A DNA stretch of 64,000 nucleotides from Pseudorhodobacter antarcticus (GTDB lineage Bacteria > Pseudomonadota > Alphaproteobacteria > Rhodobacterales > Rhodobacteraceae): assembly GCA_945860375.1 (NCBI GenBank), contig CAMAQR010000010.1, positions 1-64,000 of the forward strand, given 5' to 3'. This document shows, one piece after another, positions 9,256 through 23,232 of this stretch (positions are counted from its first letter, which is position 1; every line of letters begins with the position of its first letter). The position numbers and the translations under genes were made by a program. The notes beneath the pieces are model-generated. The model searched no databases, was not told where the DNA came from, and saw nothing but the letters and a program-made list of their open reading frames with translations.

Positions 9256-10788
9256 TCAATACCAGGCGTCCGCCATCCCTGCTTTGCGCCGCGCCACAAA
9301 GTCCTGCAGCCCGTCCCGAATGCCCTCGTCCAACGCAGGCGCCTCAAACTCGGCCAACCGCTTTTTCCACAGCCGATTGGCACGGGTGGCGGCATCGGTT
9401 GACCCCGCCGCCTCCCATTTCTCAAACGGTTCGTTGTCCGACAGTTCTGAATCCCAAAACGCGGTTTCATAATGCTGCATCGTGTGGGCGCAGCCGAAGA
9501 AGTGATTGCCCGGCCCCACCTCGGCAAAGGCATCGACGGCCAGTTGGTCATCGTCGATCTTAATGCCGTCCAGATAGGAATGCAGCGCGCCACACAGGTC
9601 GGCGTCCAGCATGAATTTCTCATACGACATGCTCAGCAACCCGTCGAGAAACCCGGCCGCATGCAGGATGAAGTTTGAACCGCAATGGATGGCCGACAGC
9701 ATCGACATGGTGCCTTCCATCATCGCCTGCGCGTCGGGTAGTTTTGATGTGGTGAAGTTCCCCGCACAGCGCAGCGGTAAGTTCAGCCTGCGCGCCAGTT
9801 GGCCGATGACCATCGACCCAATCGCAGGTTCCGGCGTCCCAAAGGTTGGGCTGCCAGACCGCAGCGACATTGAGGACAGGAAGTTGCCGAAAATCACCGG
9901 TGCACCGGGGCGTTCCAACTGGGTCAGCGCGCAGCCTGCCATGGTTTCGGCCAGGCTTTGCGCAATCGCCCCGGCATTGGTCACTGGCCCCATCGCGCCG
10001 CCGAGGATGAAGGGCACGATCACCGCCGCCTGATTGGCGCGCGCATAGGCGCGCAGGGAGTTGGTCATGGTGCCATCCCAGACCAGCGGCGAGTTGACAT
10101 TGACATTGCCCAGAATGACGCAGTTTTTTTCAACAAAATCGGCGCCAAACAGCAGGCGCGACATCTCTATGCTGTCCTCGGCGCGCTCTTCGGACGTCAC
10201 CGACCCCATATAGGCGCGGTCCGACAGGGTCATATGCGCCAGCACCATATCCAGATGGCGTTTGTTCACGGCCACATCCGTAGGCTCACATATGGTGCCG
10301 CCGGAGTGATGGAAATTTGGGGACGACTGCGCCAGTTTGATGAAATTCTGGAAATCCTCCAGCGTGCCAAAGCGGCGGCCCCGGTCCAAATCCATCACAA
10401 AAGGGCTGCCATAGGCCGGAGCGAAGACCACCCCCTTGCCACCAATCTGTACCGAATTGGCCGGGTTGCGGGCGTGCTGGGTGAAGGTCGCCGGGGCGGT
10501 GCGCAAGACTTCGCGCAGCAAGCCCGGCTCAAATTTCACCAACAGGCCCTTTACGTCGGCCCCTGCCTTGCGCCACAGGTCCAACACTGCGGGATCATCG
10601 CGGAACTCTATGCCAGTTTCGGCCAGAATGCGGTCGGCGGCGCGTTCGACCCGTTGCAGGTTTTCCTCGGACAGCACGTCATAGGTCGGGATGTTGCGAA
10701 GGATATAGGGCCGGCCCAACCCAGAACCCTTGTTGGCACGCTCCGCTTGCCGCGCCACCCGTCCCGAACGTACCCGTTGCTCTGCCAT
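9256..10788 (-). CDS. MttB-family (trimethylamine methyltransferase-like) methyltransferase
   Basis: The 510-residue protein belongs to the MttB superfamily. Recognisable segments include GRPYILRNIPTYDVLSEENL (about 26-45) and IPTYDVLS before the barrel, with the central GGAMGPVTNAGAIAQSLAET. The open reading frame is continuous without an internal TAG, so it lacks the pyrrolysine of true trimethylamine methyltransferases. Non-pyrrolysine members demethylate quaternary amines such as glycine betaine with a corrinoid partner protein. No corrinoid protein gene is next to it here. The sarcosine oxidase operon in this window would fit downstream of betaine demethylation, but linkage is only by proximity (36 kb apart). 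ATG 10788 has a GAGGGGGAA ribosome binding site. Confidence 0.82.
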   Translation of the reverse strand: MAEQRVRSGRVARQAERANKGSGLGRPYILRNIPTYDVLSEENLQRVERAADRILAETGIEFRDDPAVLDLWRKAGADVKGLLVKFEPGLLREVLRTAPATFTQHARNPANSVQIGGKGVVFAPAYGSPFVMDLDRGRRFGTLEDFQNFIKLAQSSPNFHHSGGTICEPTDVAVNKRHLDMVLAHMTLSDRAYMGSVTSEERAEDSIEMSRLLFGADFVEKNCVILGNVNVNSPLVWDGTMTNSLRAYARANQAAVIVPFILGGAMGPVTNAGAIAQSLAETMAGCALTQLERPGAPVIFGNFLSSMSLRSGSPTFGTPEPAIGSMVIGQLARRLNLPLRCAGNFTTSKLPDAQAMMEGTMSMLSAIHCGSNFILHAAGFLDGLLSMSYEKFMLDADLCGALHSYLDGIKIDDDQLAVDAFAEVGPGNHFFGCAHTMQHYETAFWDSELSDNEPFEKWEAAGSTDAATRANRLWKKRLAEFEAPALDEGIRDGLQDFVARRKAGMADAWY

Positions 10789-10862
10789 GATTTCCCCCTC
10801 GACACCTGTGTCAAGAATGCCCCGATTGGCCAGTGGGTCGCGGTCAGGCCCGACAGTTGAAG

Positions 10863-10895
10863 GTCAGTTTCCGCCACTTCGCAGCGGAAACCGAC
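10863..10895 (-). terminator. Hairpin after the glycogen operon
   Basis: Arms of 12 nt (10863-10874 and 10884-10895) pair with a single mismatch around a 9-nt loop. The hairpin lies 9 bp past the pgm stop codon. It has no T-run, so it may be an mRNA-stabilising 3' end or a factor-dependent stop rather than a classical terminator. Confidence 0.45.
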
Positions 10896-10904
10896 ATTTG
10901 CGCG

Positions 10905-14616
<3,712 letters not shown>

Positions 14617-14620
<4 letters not shown>

Positions 14621-16047
14621 TTGGCCAGACTTTCATACAAGGCGGCATATTTGGCAGCAGAGGCCTCCCAACCCACCGACTGCTTCATCGCGTTCTTCTG
14701 TAAAGTCGTCCAGACAACCTTGTCACCATAGAGCGTCAGCAACCCGCGCAAGGCCTGCCCAAAGGCCACGCCATCCACCGGATGGAACACAATTCCCGTC
14801 GCCACCCCTGCCGCCAAAGCCGCTGGTGAGGCATGAATGACGGTATCGGCCAGCCCGCCCACCGCCGACACCACCGGCAGTGTGCCGTAGCGCAAACCAT
14901 ACATCTGGGTCAGGCCGCAAGGCTCAAACCGGCTCGGCACCAGCACCGCGTCACCGCCCGCGAACAAGCGGTGCGACAGCGCCTCGTCATATCCGATCTG
15001 CACCGCAACCCGGCCCGCAAACCGCGCTGCAAGCGCGCGCATTTCCGCCTCCAGCAGCGGATCACCCGAGCCCAGAATGATCAGACCCCCACCACCGGCG
15101 ATGAAATCAGGGATGGTTCCCATCAGCAGATCAATGCCTTTCTGATCGGTCAAGCGGCTGACCAAAATCGCCAGCGGCCCCGGCACCTTCAGTCCGAACT
15201 CCGTACAAATCGCCGCCCTGTTGGTTTCCTTGCCCTGCATGGCCTTGGCTGAAAAGGCGATAGGCTCTGCCTCGGGCGACCAGACCCCGGTGTCAACGCC
15301 GTTCAAAATGCCGGAAACCACAGTTGCACGTTGGGCGATAACCCCTTGCAATCCCATGCCAAACTCGGGCCGCATCAACTCGGCCGCATAGGAAGGCGAT
15401 ACCGTGGTGATCCGGTCCGCCGTCACCAGCCCCGCCTTCAACGTCGACAGGCCGCCATAATATTCCAGCGCGCCGGGATAAAACTGCTCAAGCGGCAACC
15501 GCAATTCACCCAGCGCCTGCGCCGGGGCCCAACCCTGAAACGCGATATTGTGAATGGTCAGGACCGAGCCCACAGCGCCCGCATCGCCATAGGCAAGATA
15601 AGCCGGGGCCAGCCCCGCCTGCCAGTCATGAGCGTGCAAGACATCCGGCTTCCAGCCCTCCAGACCCTTGCGCGCGATCTGCGCCCCAACCCAGGACAGC
15701 GCCGCGAACCGCCGCGCATTGTCAGACCAGTCGCCGCCGGCACCGGAATAGGGCCCACCGTCACGATCATACAAATGCGGCGCATCCAGCAGCAGGACCT
15801 TCATGCCCGCCACCTCGCCTTGGTAAACCCGCGCATCGCCGCCAAAGAGATCCCGCTCGAACCAGACCTCAACCATCGCCTCAAGTCTGGGCCGCAACAC
15901 TTTGTAAGCTGGTAACAATACCCGCATGTCCCAACCCACGACCGCCAGTGCGGCAGGCAAAGCCCCCACCACATCTGCCAGCCCACCGGTCTTGATCAGC
16001 GGCACACATTCCGAGGCCACCGACAGCACCCGCCCTCGAATTTGCAT
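14617..16047 (-). CDS. glgA: Glycogen synthase (ADP-glucose)
   Basis: At 476 residues this is a GT5 glycogen synthase. The N-terminal KTGGLADVVGALPAAL carries the ADP-glucose-binding KTGGL motif (residues 19-23). The sequences LVSRLTDQKGIDLL and SRFEPCGLTQMYGLRYG are GT-B fold C-domain motifs with the catalytic glutamate. It extends alpha-1,4-glucan from ADP-glucose made by GlgC. The gene is separated from glgC by an 87-bp gap holding a strong hairpin and a repeated element. The end of that element (GATGAAAGGA) supplies a ribosome binding site 8 bp before the ATG. Confidence 0.94.
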
Positions 16048-16056
16048 GCGCTTATC

Positions 16057-16115
16057 CTTTCATCTTGGTCTAAATATCCCACAGGGGGGTCCGGGGGGAC
16101 GTGAGGTCCCCCCGG
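16057..16115 (-). repeat. Intergenic repeat copy A with strong hairpin, between glgC and glgA
   Basis: On the minus strand a perfect 10-bp stem (CCGGGGGGAC with GTCCCCCCGG, 16091-16115, 5-nt loop) is followed by GATATTTAGACCAAGATGAA (about 16058-16078). The same 20-nt core recurs at three other places in this window, with 17-19 of 20 positions matching copy C. The hairpin lies inside the glycogen operon and could cause partial termination or protect upstream mRNA. Confidence 0.7.
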
Positions 16116-16134
16116 CCTTGGCGGCAATCACGCC

Positions 16135-17406
16135 TTATGACAGCGCGCGCGCCCGCACGTCCAGCATGTCTTGCGTGATCAGCACGATCCCGGCTTCGGT
16201 GCGTTGGAACCATTTCGCATCCATCAGCGGATCTTGGCCCACCACCAGCCCATCGGGGATGATCACGCCACGGTCAATCACACAGTTCGACAGTTCCGCA
16301 TTGCGGTTCACGATCACCTGCGGCAGCGCCACCACATGATCCAGACTGCTGAATGAATGGGTCCGGCAGCCCGTAAACAACAGCGAATTGCGCACCTCGG
16401 ACCCCGAAACGATGCAATCGCCCGACACCAGCGACGACACCGCCATCCCGCGCCGACCATCCTCATCATGGATGAACTTCGCCGGCGGCGAGATCTCGGC
16501 ATAGGTCCAGATCGGCCAGCTTTGGTCGTACAGATCCAGCATCGGCACAAAATCGGTCAGGTCGATATTGGCCTGCCAGAAGGCGTCAATCGTCCCCACG
16601 TCGCGCCAGTAGGGTTCCGTCTCCAGCCCCGATTTCACGCAGGAATCCGCGAATTTATGCGCCACGGCCTTGCCGTTCTTCACAATGCCGGGGATCAGGT
16701 CATTGCCGAAATCATGGCTCGAGTTTTCGTCGGCCATGTCCTCCAGCAGCAGTTCGCGCAGGAATGTCCAATCGAAGATGTAAATCCCCATCGAGGCCAG
16801 CGCGTGGTTCGGATCGCCGGGTATTGCGGGCGGGTCCTTGGGCTTTTCCAGAAATGAGGTGATCCGCATATCCGCATCGACATCCATGACACCAAAGGCC
16901 GTGGCCTCCATCCGGGGCACGGTCAGGCAGCCGATGGTCACGTCGGCGCCCGAGGAGACATGCTGTTGCAGCATCACCTCATAGTCCATCTTGTAGATGT
17001 GATCCCCGGCCAGCACGACGATGTATTTCACGCCATAGCTGTCAACGATATCAATATTTTGCGCCACAGCATCGGCGGTGCCCAGATACCATTTGCTTTC
17101 CGAAACCCGCTGCGAGGCTGGCAGAATGTCCAGATATTCGTTGCGCTCCGCCCGGAAGAAGCCCCAGCCGCGCTGCATGTGGCGGATCAGGCTATGCGCC
17201 TTGTACTGCGTCGCAATTGCCATCTTGCGGATGCCCGAATTCAACGCGTTCGACAGGGCAAAGTCGATGATCCGGGTCTTGCCGCCAAAATAAACGGCCG
17301 GTTTGGCGCGACGATCGGTCAGTTCTTTCAACCGGCTGCCACGTCCTCCGGCCAGAACAAAGGCCATGGCCTGCGATGACAGGCGGGCGTTGGGTCTTTG
17401 GTGCAT
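16135..17406 (-). CDS. glgC: Glucose-1-phosphate adenylyltransferase
   Basis: This 423-residue enzyme makes ADP-glucose from glucose-1-phosphate and ATP, the committed step of bacterial glycogen synthesis. The N-terminal nucleotidyltransferase motif is [19 protein letters not shown]. Next come [17 protein letters not shown] and DHIYKMDYE (metal site). The C-terminus is a left-handed beta-helix. I chose ATG 17406 because GGGAGGAG lies 6-13 bp upstream; an upstream in-frame start at 17433 would add nine residues and has no such site. It follows glgB by 49 bp. Confidence 0.94.
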   Translation of the reverse strand: MHQRPNARLSSQAMAFVLAGGRGSRLKELTDRRAKPAVYFGGKTRIIDFALSNALNSGIRKMAIATQYKAHSLIRHMQRGWGFFRAERNEYLDILPASQRVSESKWYLGTADAVAQNIDIVDSYGVKYIVVLAGDHIYKMDYEVMLQQHVSSGADVTIGCLTVPRMEATAFGVMDVDADMRITSFLEKPKDPPAIPGDPNHALASMGIYIFDWTFLRELLLEDMADENSSHDFGNDLIPGIVKNGKAVAHKFADSCVKSGLETEPYWRDVGTIDAFWQANIDLTDFVPMLDLYDQSWPIWTYAEISPPAKFIHDEDGRRGMAVSSLVSGDCIVSGSEVRNSLLFTGCRTHSFSSLDHVVALPQVIVNRNAELSNCVIDRGVIIPDGLVVGQDPLMDAKWFQRTEAGIVLITQDMLDVRARALS

Positions 17407-17455
17407 GATATCTCCTCCCTGAGCGCGGATCAAAGCCCGCTTGTTCCTGTCCGTT

Positions 17456-19636
<2,181 letters not shown>

Positions 19637-19646
19637 GATGGCATCC

Positions 19647-22037
19647 TTAAAGGGCGGAAGGAATGTTCCAGATGTCGTTCATATAGCTGCGAATGGTGCG
19701 ATCCGAGCTGAAGAAACCGGACCGCGCCGTGTTCAACACCGCCATTTTGACCCAAGCATCGCGATCCGCATAGACCTTGTCGACCTGCGCCTGTGCGGCG
19801 TCATAGGCATCGAAATCGGCGGCCACGAGGAAGTAATCGTGATGCCAGACCCGGTGCACCAGCCCGTGGTAGCGGTCTTTTTGATCCGGGCTGAACGCGC
19901 CTTCGGCAATTGCGGCCAAAACGCCTTGCAAGGCGGGGCTGGCGTCAATCGCCTTGCGTGACTGCTCCGGGTCTTCGCGGCGGCGCGTCGCTTCATCCGT
20001 GGTCATGCCGAACAGAAAGAAGTTGTCTGCGCCTACCTCGGCCAAGATTTCCACATTCGCGCCGTCCAGCGTGCCGATGGTCGGGGCACCGTTCATCATG
20101 AACTTCATGTTGCCCGTGCCCGACGCTTCTTTTCCGGCGGTCGAGATTTGTTCCGACAGATCAGCGGCAGGCACAAGCCGTTCGGCCATTGAGACATTAT
20201 AGTTGGCGGGGTAGACGATTTTCAGCAGATCACCAACATCAGAATCCGCATTCACCACCGCCGCCACATCATTGATAAGATGTATGATTTCCTTTGCCAC
20301 CGCATAGCCCGGCGCTGACTTTCCGCCAAAAATCTTGACACGCGGCACCCAAGGCCCGGTCGGATTGGTCTTGATGCGCTGATAATGCGCCACGGTTTGC
20401 AACACGTTCAGCAACTGCCGTTTGTATTCGTGGATGCGCTTGATCTGCACGTCAAACAGCGCATCCGGCGACACCTTGACGCCACATTCACCTTCGATCC
20501 AAACCGAAAGCGGCACCTTGTTGGAGCGCTTGGCCGCATCAAATTCGGCCCGGAAGCCTGCGTCATCGGCGAAAGGCTCCAGCCCCTTCAGCCGATCCAG
20601 ATCATCCTCCCAACCCGGCCCGATGCTTTTGGTGATCAGATCGGCCAGCGGGCGGTTCGACATCTTCAGCCAACGACGCGGGGTGACGCCATTGGTCTGG
20701 TTGACGATGCGGCCCGGGTGCAGGGCGTTCAGTTCCGGGAACAGGTTCTTCTGCACCAGTTCGGAATGCAGGGCCGAAACCCCGTTGACCTTGTGCGCCA
20801 TCACGAAGGCCAACTCGCCCATCCGCACCTCGTGGTGCTTGACGATGCCGATGTAATGCGGCGGGCTATAGGTGCGGCGGTGGCAAGAGTCGATGCGCTC
20901 CACGATCTGCATGTGGCGCGGCAGCACGGTGCCGAAGGTGAAGGTCGCCCACCGCTCCAACGCTTCGGGCAGCAGGGTGTGGTTGGTGTAGCCAAGGCAG
21001 GCCTGCGCCGTTTCCAAGGCCTCTTCGAAGGTCAGCCCGTTTTCATCAACCAGCAGGCGGATCAGTTCGGGTCCGGCAATCGCGGGGTGGGTGTCGTTCA
21101 TCTGGATGGCGACGAATTTCGGCAGATCGCGCAGGTTGGTGTGGGTGGATTTGAAGCGGCGCAAGATATCTTGCAGCGCGGCCGAGGTCAGGAAAAATTC
21201 CTGCTTCAGCCGCAATTCCTTGCCCTGATAGGTGGTGTCATCGGGGTACAAAACCCGCGACAAAGTGCGCGCCAATGCCTCTGGCTCTGCCGCCGCCGCG
21301 TAATCGCCCCGGTTGAAGCGTTCCAGATCGAACTGCTTGGTCGATTTCGCCGCCCAAAGCCGCAAAGTGTTGGCCCATTTGCCCTGCCAGCCGATCACCG
21401 GGGTGTCGTAGGCGCTGGCCAGAACGGTTTCGCCCGGGGTCCAGACGTCGCGGCCATCGCGGGTGACGACCTGCCCCTTGAACGGGATCACATAGGCGCT
21501 TTCGGGGCGGGCAAACTCCCAGGGGTTGGTCTGTGACAGCCAATCCTCTGGCATCTCAACCTGTTGACCGCCTTGGAAACTTTGGCGGAACAGCCCGTGT
21601 TCATAGCGGATGCCATAACCATAGGCCGGACAGCCCACCGTTGCCATGCTTTCCATGAAACAAGCCGCCAGACGGCCCAGCCCCCCGTTGCCAAGCGCCG
21701 CGTCCGGCTCGCCTTCGACCAGCGCGTGCAGGTCTTGACCAAACTCCGCCATCACCGTTTCCGCAATATCGCGCAGGCCGAGGTTAACGGTGGCATCTTC
21801 CAGCAAGCGACCGATCAGGAATTCCATCGACAGGTAATACACCCGCTTGCGATCCTCGGCCCAAGTGCGTTTGGTGGATGCAAACCACGGCACGACCATC
21901 CGGTCACGGATCGCGTAGGACAGTGCCGTGCGCCAATCATAGCGGCTGGCGTTTGGCGCGTCCTTGCCTAGGGTGAAGGTCAGGTGGCGCAACACATCGG
22001 CACGCAATTGGGTCGGGGTCAGGCTTTGGTCTGTCAA
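19647..22037 (-). CDS. glgP: Glycogen phosphorylase
   Basis: The 796-residue protein releases glucose-1-phosphate from glycogen. The PLP-lysine motif EASGTGNMKFMMNGAPTIGT and the glucan-binding GNGGLGRLAACFMESMAT are intact. The reading frame opens with TTG at 22037, because an in-frame stop lies just upstream and no ATG fits the conserved N-terminus; I am fairly but not fully sure of this start. It is the first gene of the glg operon, so the promoter should lie in the 336-bp gap before nsrR. Both synthesis and breakdown enzymes are encoded in one unit. Confidence 0.94.
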   Translation of the reverse strand: MTDQSLTPTQLRADVLRHLTFTLGKDAPNASRYDWRTALSYAIRDRMVVPWFASTKRTWAEDRKRVYYLSMEFLIGRLLEDATVNLGLRDIAETVMAEFGQDLHALVEGEPDAALGNGGLGRLAACFMESMATVGCPAYGYGIRYEHGLFRQSFQGGQQVEMPEDWLSQTNPWEFARPESAYVIPFKGQVVTRDGRDVWTPGETVLASAYDTPVIGWQGKWANTLRLWAAKSTKQFDLERFNRGDYAAAAEPEALARTLSRVLYPDDTTYQGKELRLKQEFFLTSAALQDILRRFKSTHTNLRDLPKFVAIQMNDTHPAIAGPELIRLLVDENGLTFEEALETAQACLGYTNHTLLPEALERWATFTFGTVLPRHMQIVERIDSCHRRTYSPPHYIGIVKHHEVRMGELAFVMAHKVNGVSALHSELVQKNLFPELNALHPGRIVNQTNGVTPRRWLKMSNRPLADLITKSIGPGWEDDLDRLKGLEPFADDAGFRAEFDAAKRSNKVPLSVWIEGECGVKVSPDALFDVQIKRIHEYKRQLLNVLQTVAHYQRIKTNPTGPWVPRVKIFGGKSAPGYAVAKEIIHLINDVAAVVNADSDVGDLLKIVYPANYNVSMAERLVPAADLSEQISTAGKEASGTGNMKFMMNGAPTIGTLDGANVEILAEVGADNFFLFGMTTDEATRRREDPEQSRKAIDASPALQGVLAAIAEGAFSPDQKDRYHGLVHRVWHHDYFLVAADFDAYDAAQAQVDKVYADRDAWVKMAVLNTARSGFFSSDRTIRSYMNDIWNIPSAL

Positions 22038-22373
22038 TGTTCACGTCCGGTCTAAGGGTCTTTCCTGGTTCGCAGCCAGCCTACCCCCCTTGCGGCCCGC
22101 GTCAAGCAAGGCCCGGAAGCGCTTGGCGGCAGACAGGGGGTGAATTGAACCAAAATCGCTTTCCTGTTACCGCAAACATATGTGAAAATCACGTGATTTC
22201 TTTGCGAAGTTTAAAGGACAGTCCAAATTCAAAGCGCTTTGATAAATTGTCACCCAGACCGCCGCCGATGCACCGAAATCCCCTCGCCTGTGCAAATCCT
22301 CAATCTGATCTGAATCAAGGCAAAACGCGGGTGGCGGGTTATGCTGCGGGCACCAGATCAAGGGTGGGGTGCA
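22038..22373. promoter_or_regulatory. Divergent glgP / nsrR intergenic region
   Basis: This 336-bp gap separates divergent glgP and the Rrf2 regulator gene. It is more AT-rich in its middle (22170-22260) than the neighbouring genes, as expected of promoters. The one recognisable site is the Fnr/Dnr-type dyad at 22305-22318. I see no small gene in it. Confidence 0.5.
22305..22318 (+). promoter_or_regulatory. Fnr/Dnr-type box upstream of the nsrR-like gene
   Basis: The sequence CTGATCTGAATCAA matches the Fnr-family dyad TTGAT-N4-ATCAA with one mismatch. It lies 55 bp before the regulator's ATG, a plausible activator distance (around -40) for a short leader. This suggests control by an oxygen- or NO-responsive Crp/Fnr protein. 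No promoter -10 is clear. Confidence 0.5.
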
Positions 22374-22805
22374 ATGCGGCTGACAACACGGACCAATCTG
22401 GCGATGCGCACGCTGATGTTTTGCGCGGTCAATCCTGACCGCATCGTGCGCAAGCACGACGTGGCCGAGGCGTGCGGCGCGTCGGAAAATCATCTGGCAC
22501 AAGTCATTCACTTGCTTGCGCGGGCGGGCTTTTTGAAAACCTTGCGCGCGCGGTCGGGCGGGCTGATGCTGGGGCGGGCGCCAGACAGCATCAAGGTGGG
22601 CGAGGTGTTTCGCACCTTCGAAGGCGTTTTGCCCTTTACCAACTGCTCTGAGGATCCGACAACCTGCCCGCTGGCTGCCGCTTGCCGCCTGAAACGCGTT
22701 CTGGCCGAGGCAATCGAAGGTTTCTATGCCAAGTTGGACGCGGTCAGCCTGACCGATCTGGTGGGCGGCAACACCGCCTTGCACGGGCTGCTGAAGATGG
22801 CATGA
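22374..22805 (+). CDS. nsrR: NsrR-like Rrf2 family transcriptional regulator
   Basis: At 143 residues this is an Rrf2 winged-helix regulator. The N-terminus, MRLTTRTNLAMRTLMFCAV, and recognition helix region GASENHLAQVIHLLARAGFL are typical. Three cysteines in NCSEDPTTCPLAAACRLK (C-x6-C-x5-C) would ligate an Fe-S cluster. The tail SLTDLVGGNTALHGLL closely resembles that of NsrR (LADLVEENQPLYKLLL). NsrR represses nitric oxide detoxification genes and is inactivated by NO. IscR and RirA are alternatives, but the tail favours NsrR. ATG 22374 has AAGGGTGGGG upstream. No NO-metabolism gene is adjacent. Confidence 0.75.
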   Translation: MRLTTRTNLAMRTLMFCAVNPDRIVRKHDVAEACGASENHLAQVIHLLARAGFLKTLRARSGGLMLGRAPDSIKVGEVFRTFEGVLPFTNCSEDPTTCPLAAACRLKRVLAEAIEGFYAKLDAVSLTDLVGGNTALHGLLKMA

Positions 22806-22815
22806 GTGATTGGGG

Positions 22816-23232
22816 CTAGGCGGACACGTCGTTGATGCAACACCCCTGCCCCGTCGCCAACCCGGTCAGAATCGGGCAATCGGGGCCTGCGTCCCCGGCG
22901 CAGGCGTGGATCAGGTCGCCCAGTGTCACCTCCATCGCGCGCAGTTCGGTGATCTTGGCGCGGATCTGGTCCAGATGATCTTGCGCCAGCGCTTTGACAT
23001 CCGAACTGGCGCGACCCTGATCGCCATAAAGCGCCAGCAGCGCCCGGCATTCCTCGATTGAAAAGCCCAAGCCCCGCGCGCGGCCCAGAAAGGTCAGCTT
23101 GCGCAGATCGCTTTCCCGAAAGGCCCGATAGCCGTTCTGGCTGCGCAGAGGTTTGATCAGACCGATGTCCTCGTAATAGCGAATGGTTTTGGCGGGCAGT
23201 CCTGATCTGGTGGCGGCGTCGGCGATGTTCAT
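22816..23232 (-). CDS. cueR: Cu(I)-responsive MerR family regulator
   Basis: The 138-residue protein is CueR-like. It has an N-terminal MerR helix-turn-helix ([21 protein letters not shown]), a long dimerisation helix, and metal-binding cysteines in the C-terminal loop, CAGDAGPDC, spaced as in CueR. The extra C-terminal CC (GQGCCINDV) is seen in several CueR proteins. It overlaps the copA stop by 4 bp, so it is co-transcribed with its target pump. Operator-like dyads lie before both copA and copZ. Confidence 0.92.
   Translation of the reverse strand: MNIADAATRSGLPAKTIRYYEDIGLIKPLRSQNGYRAFRESDLRKLTFLGRARGLGFSIEECRALLALYGDQGRASSDVKALAQDHLDQIRAKITELRAMEVTLGDLIHACAGDAGPDCPILTGLATGQGCCINDVSA

Noticed and set aside
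9256..10788. A pyrrolysine-containing trimethylamine methyltransferase
   Set aside because: The frame is continuous with no TAG, so the Pyl version is excluded.
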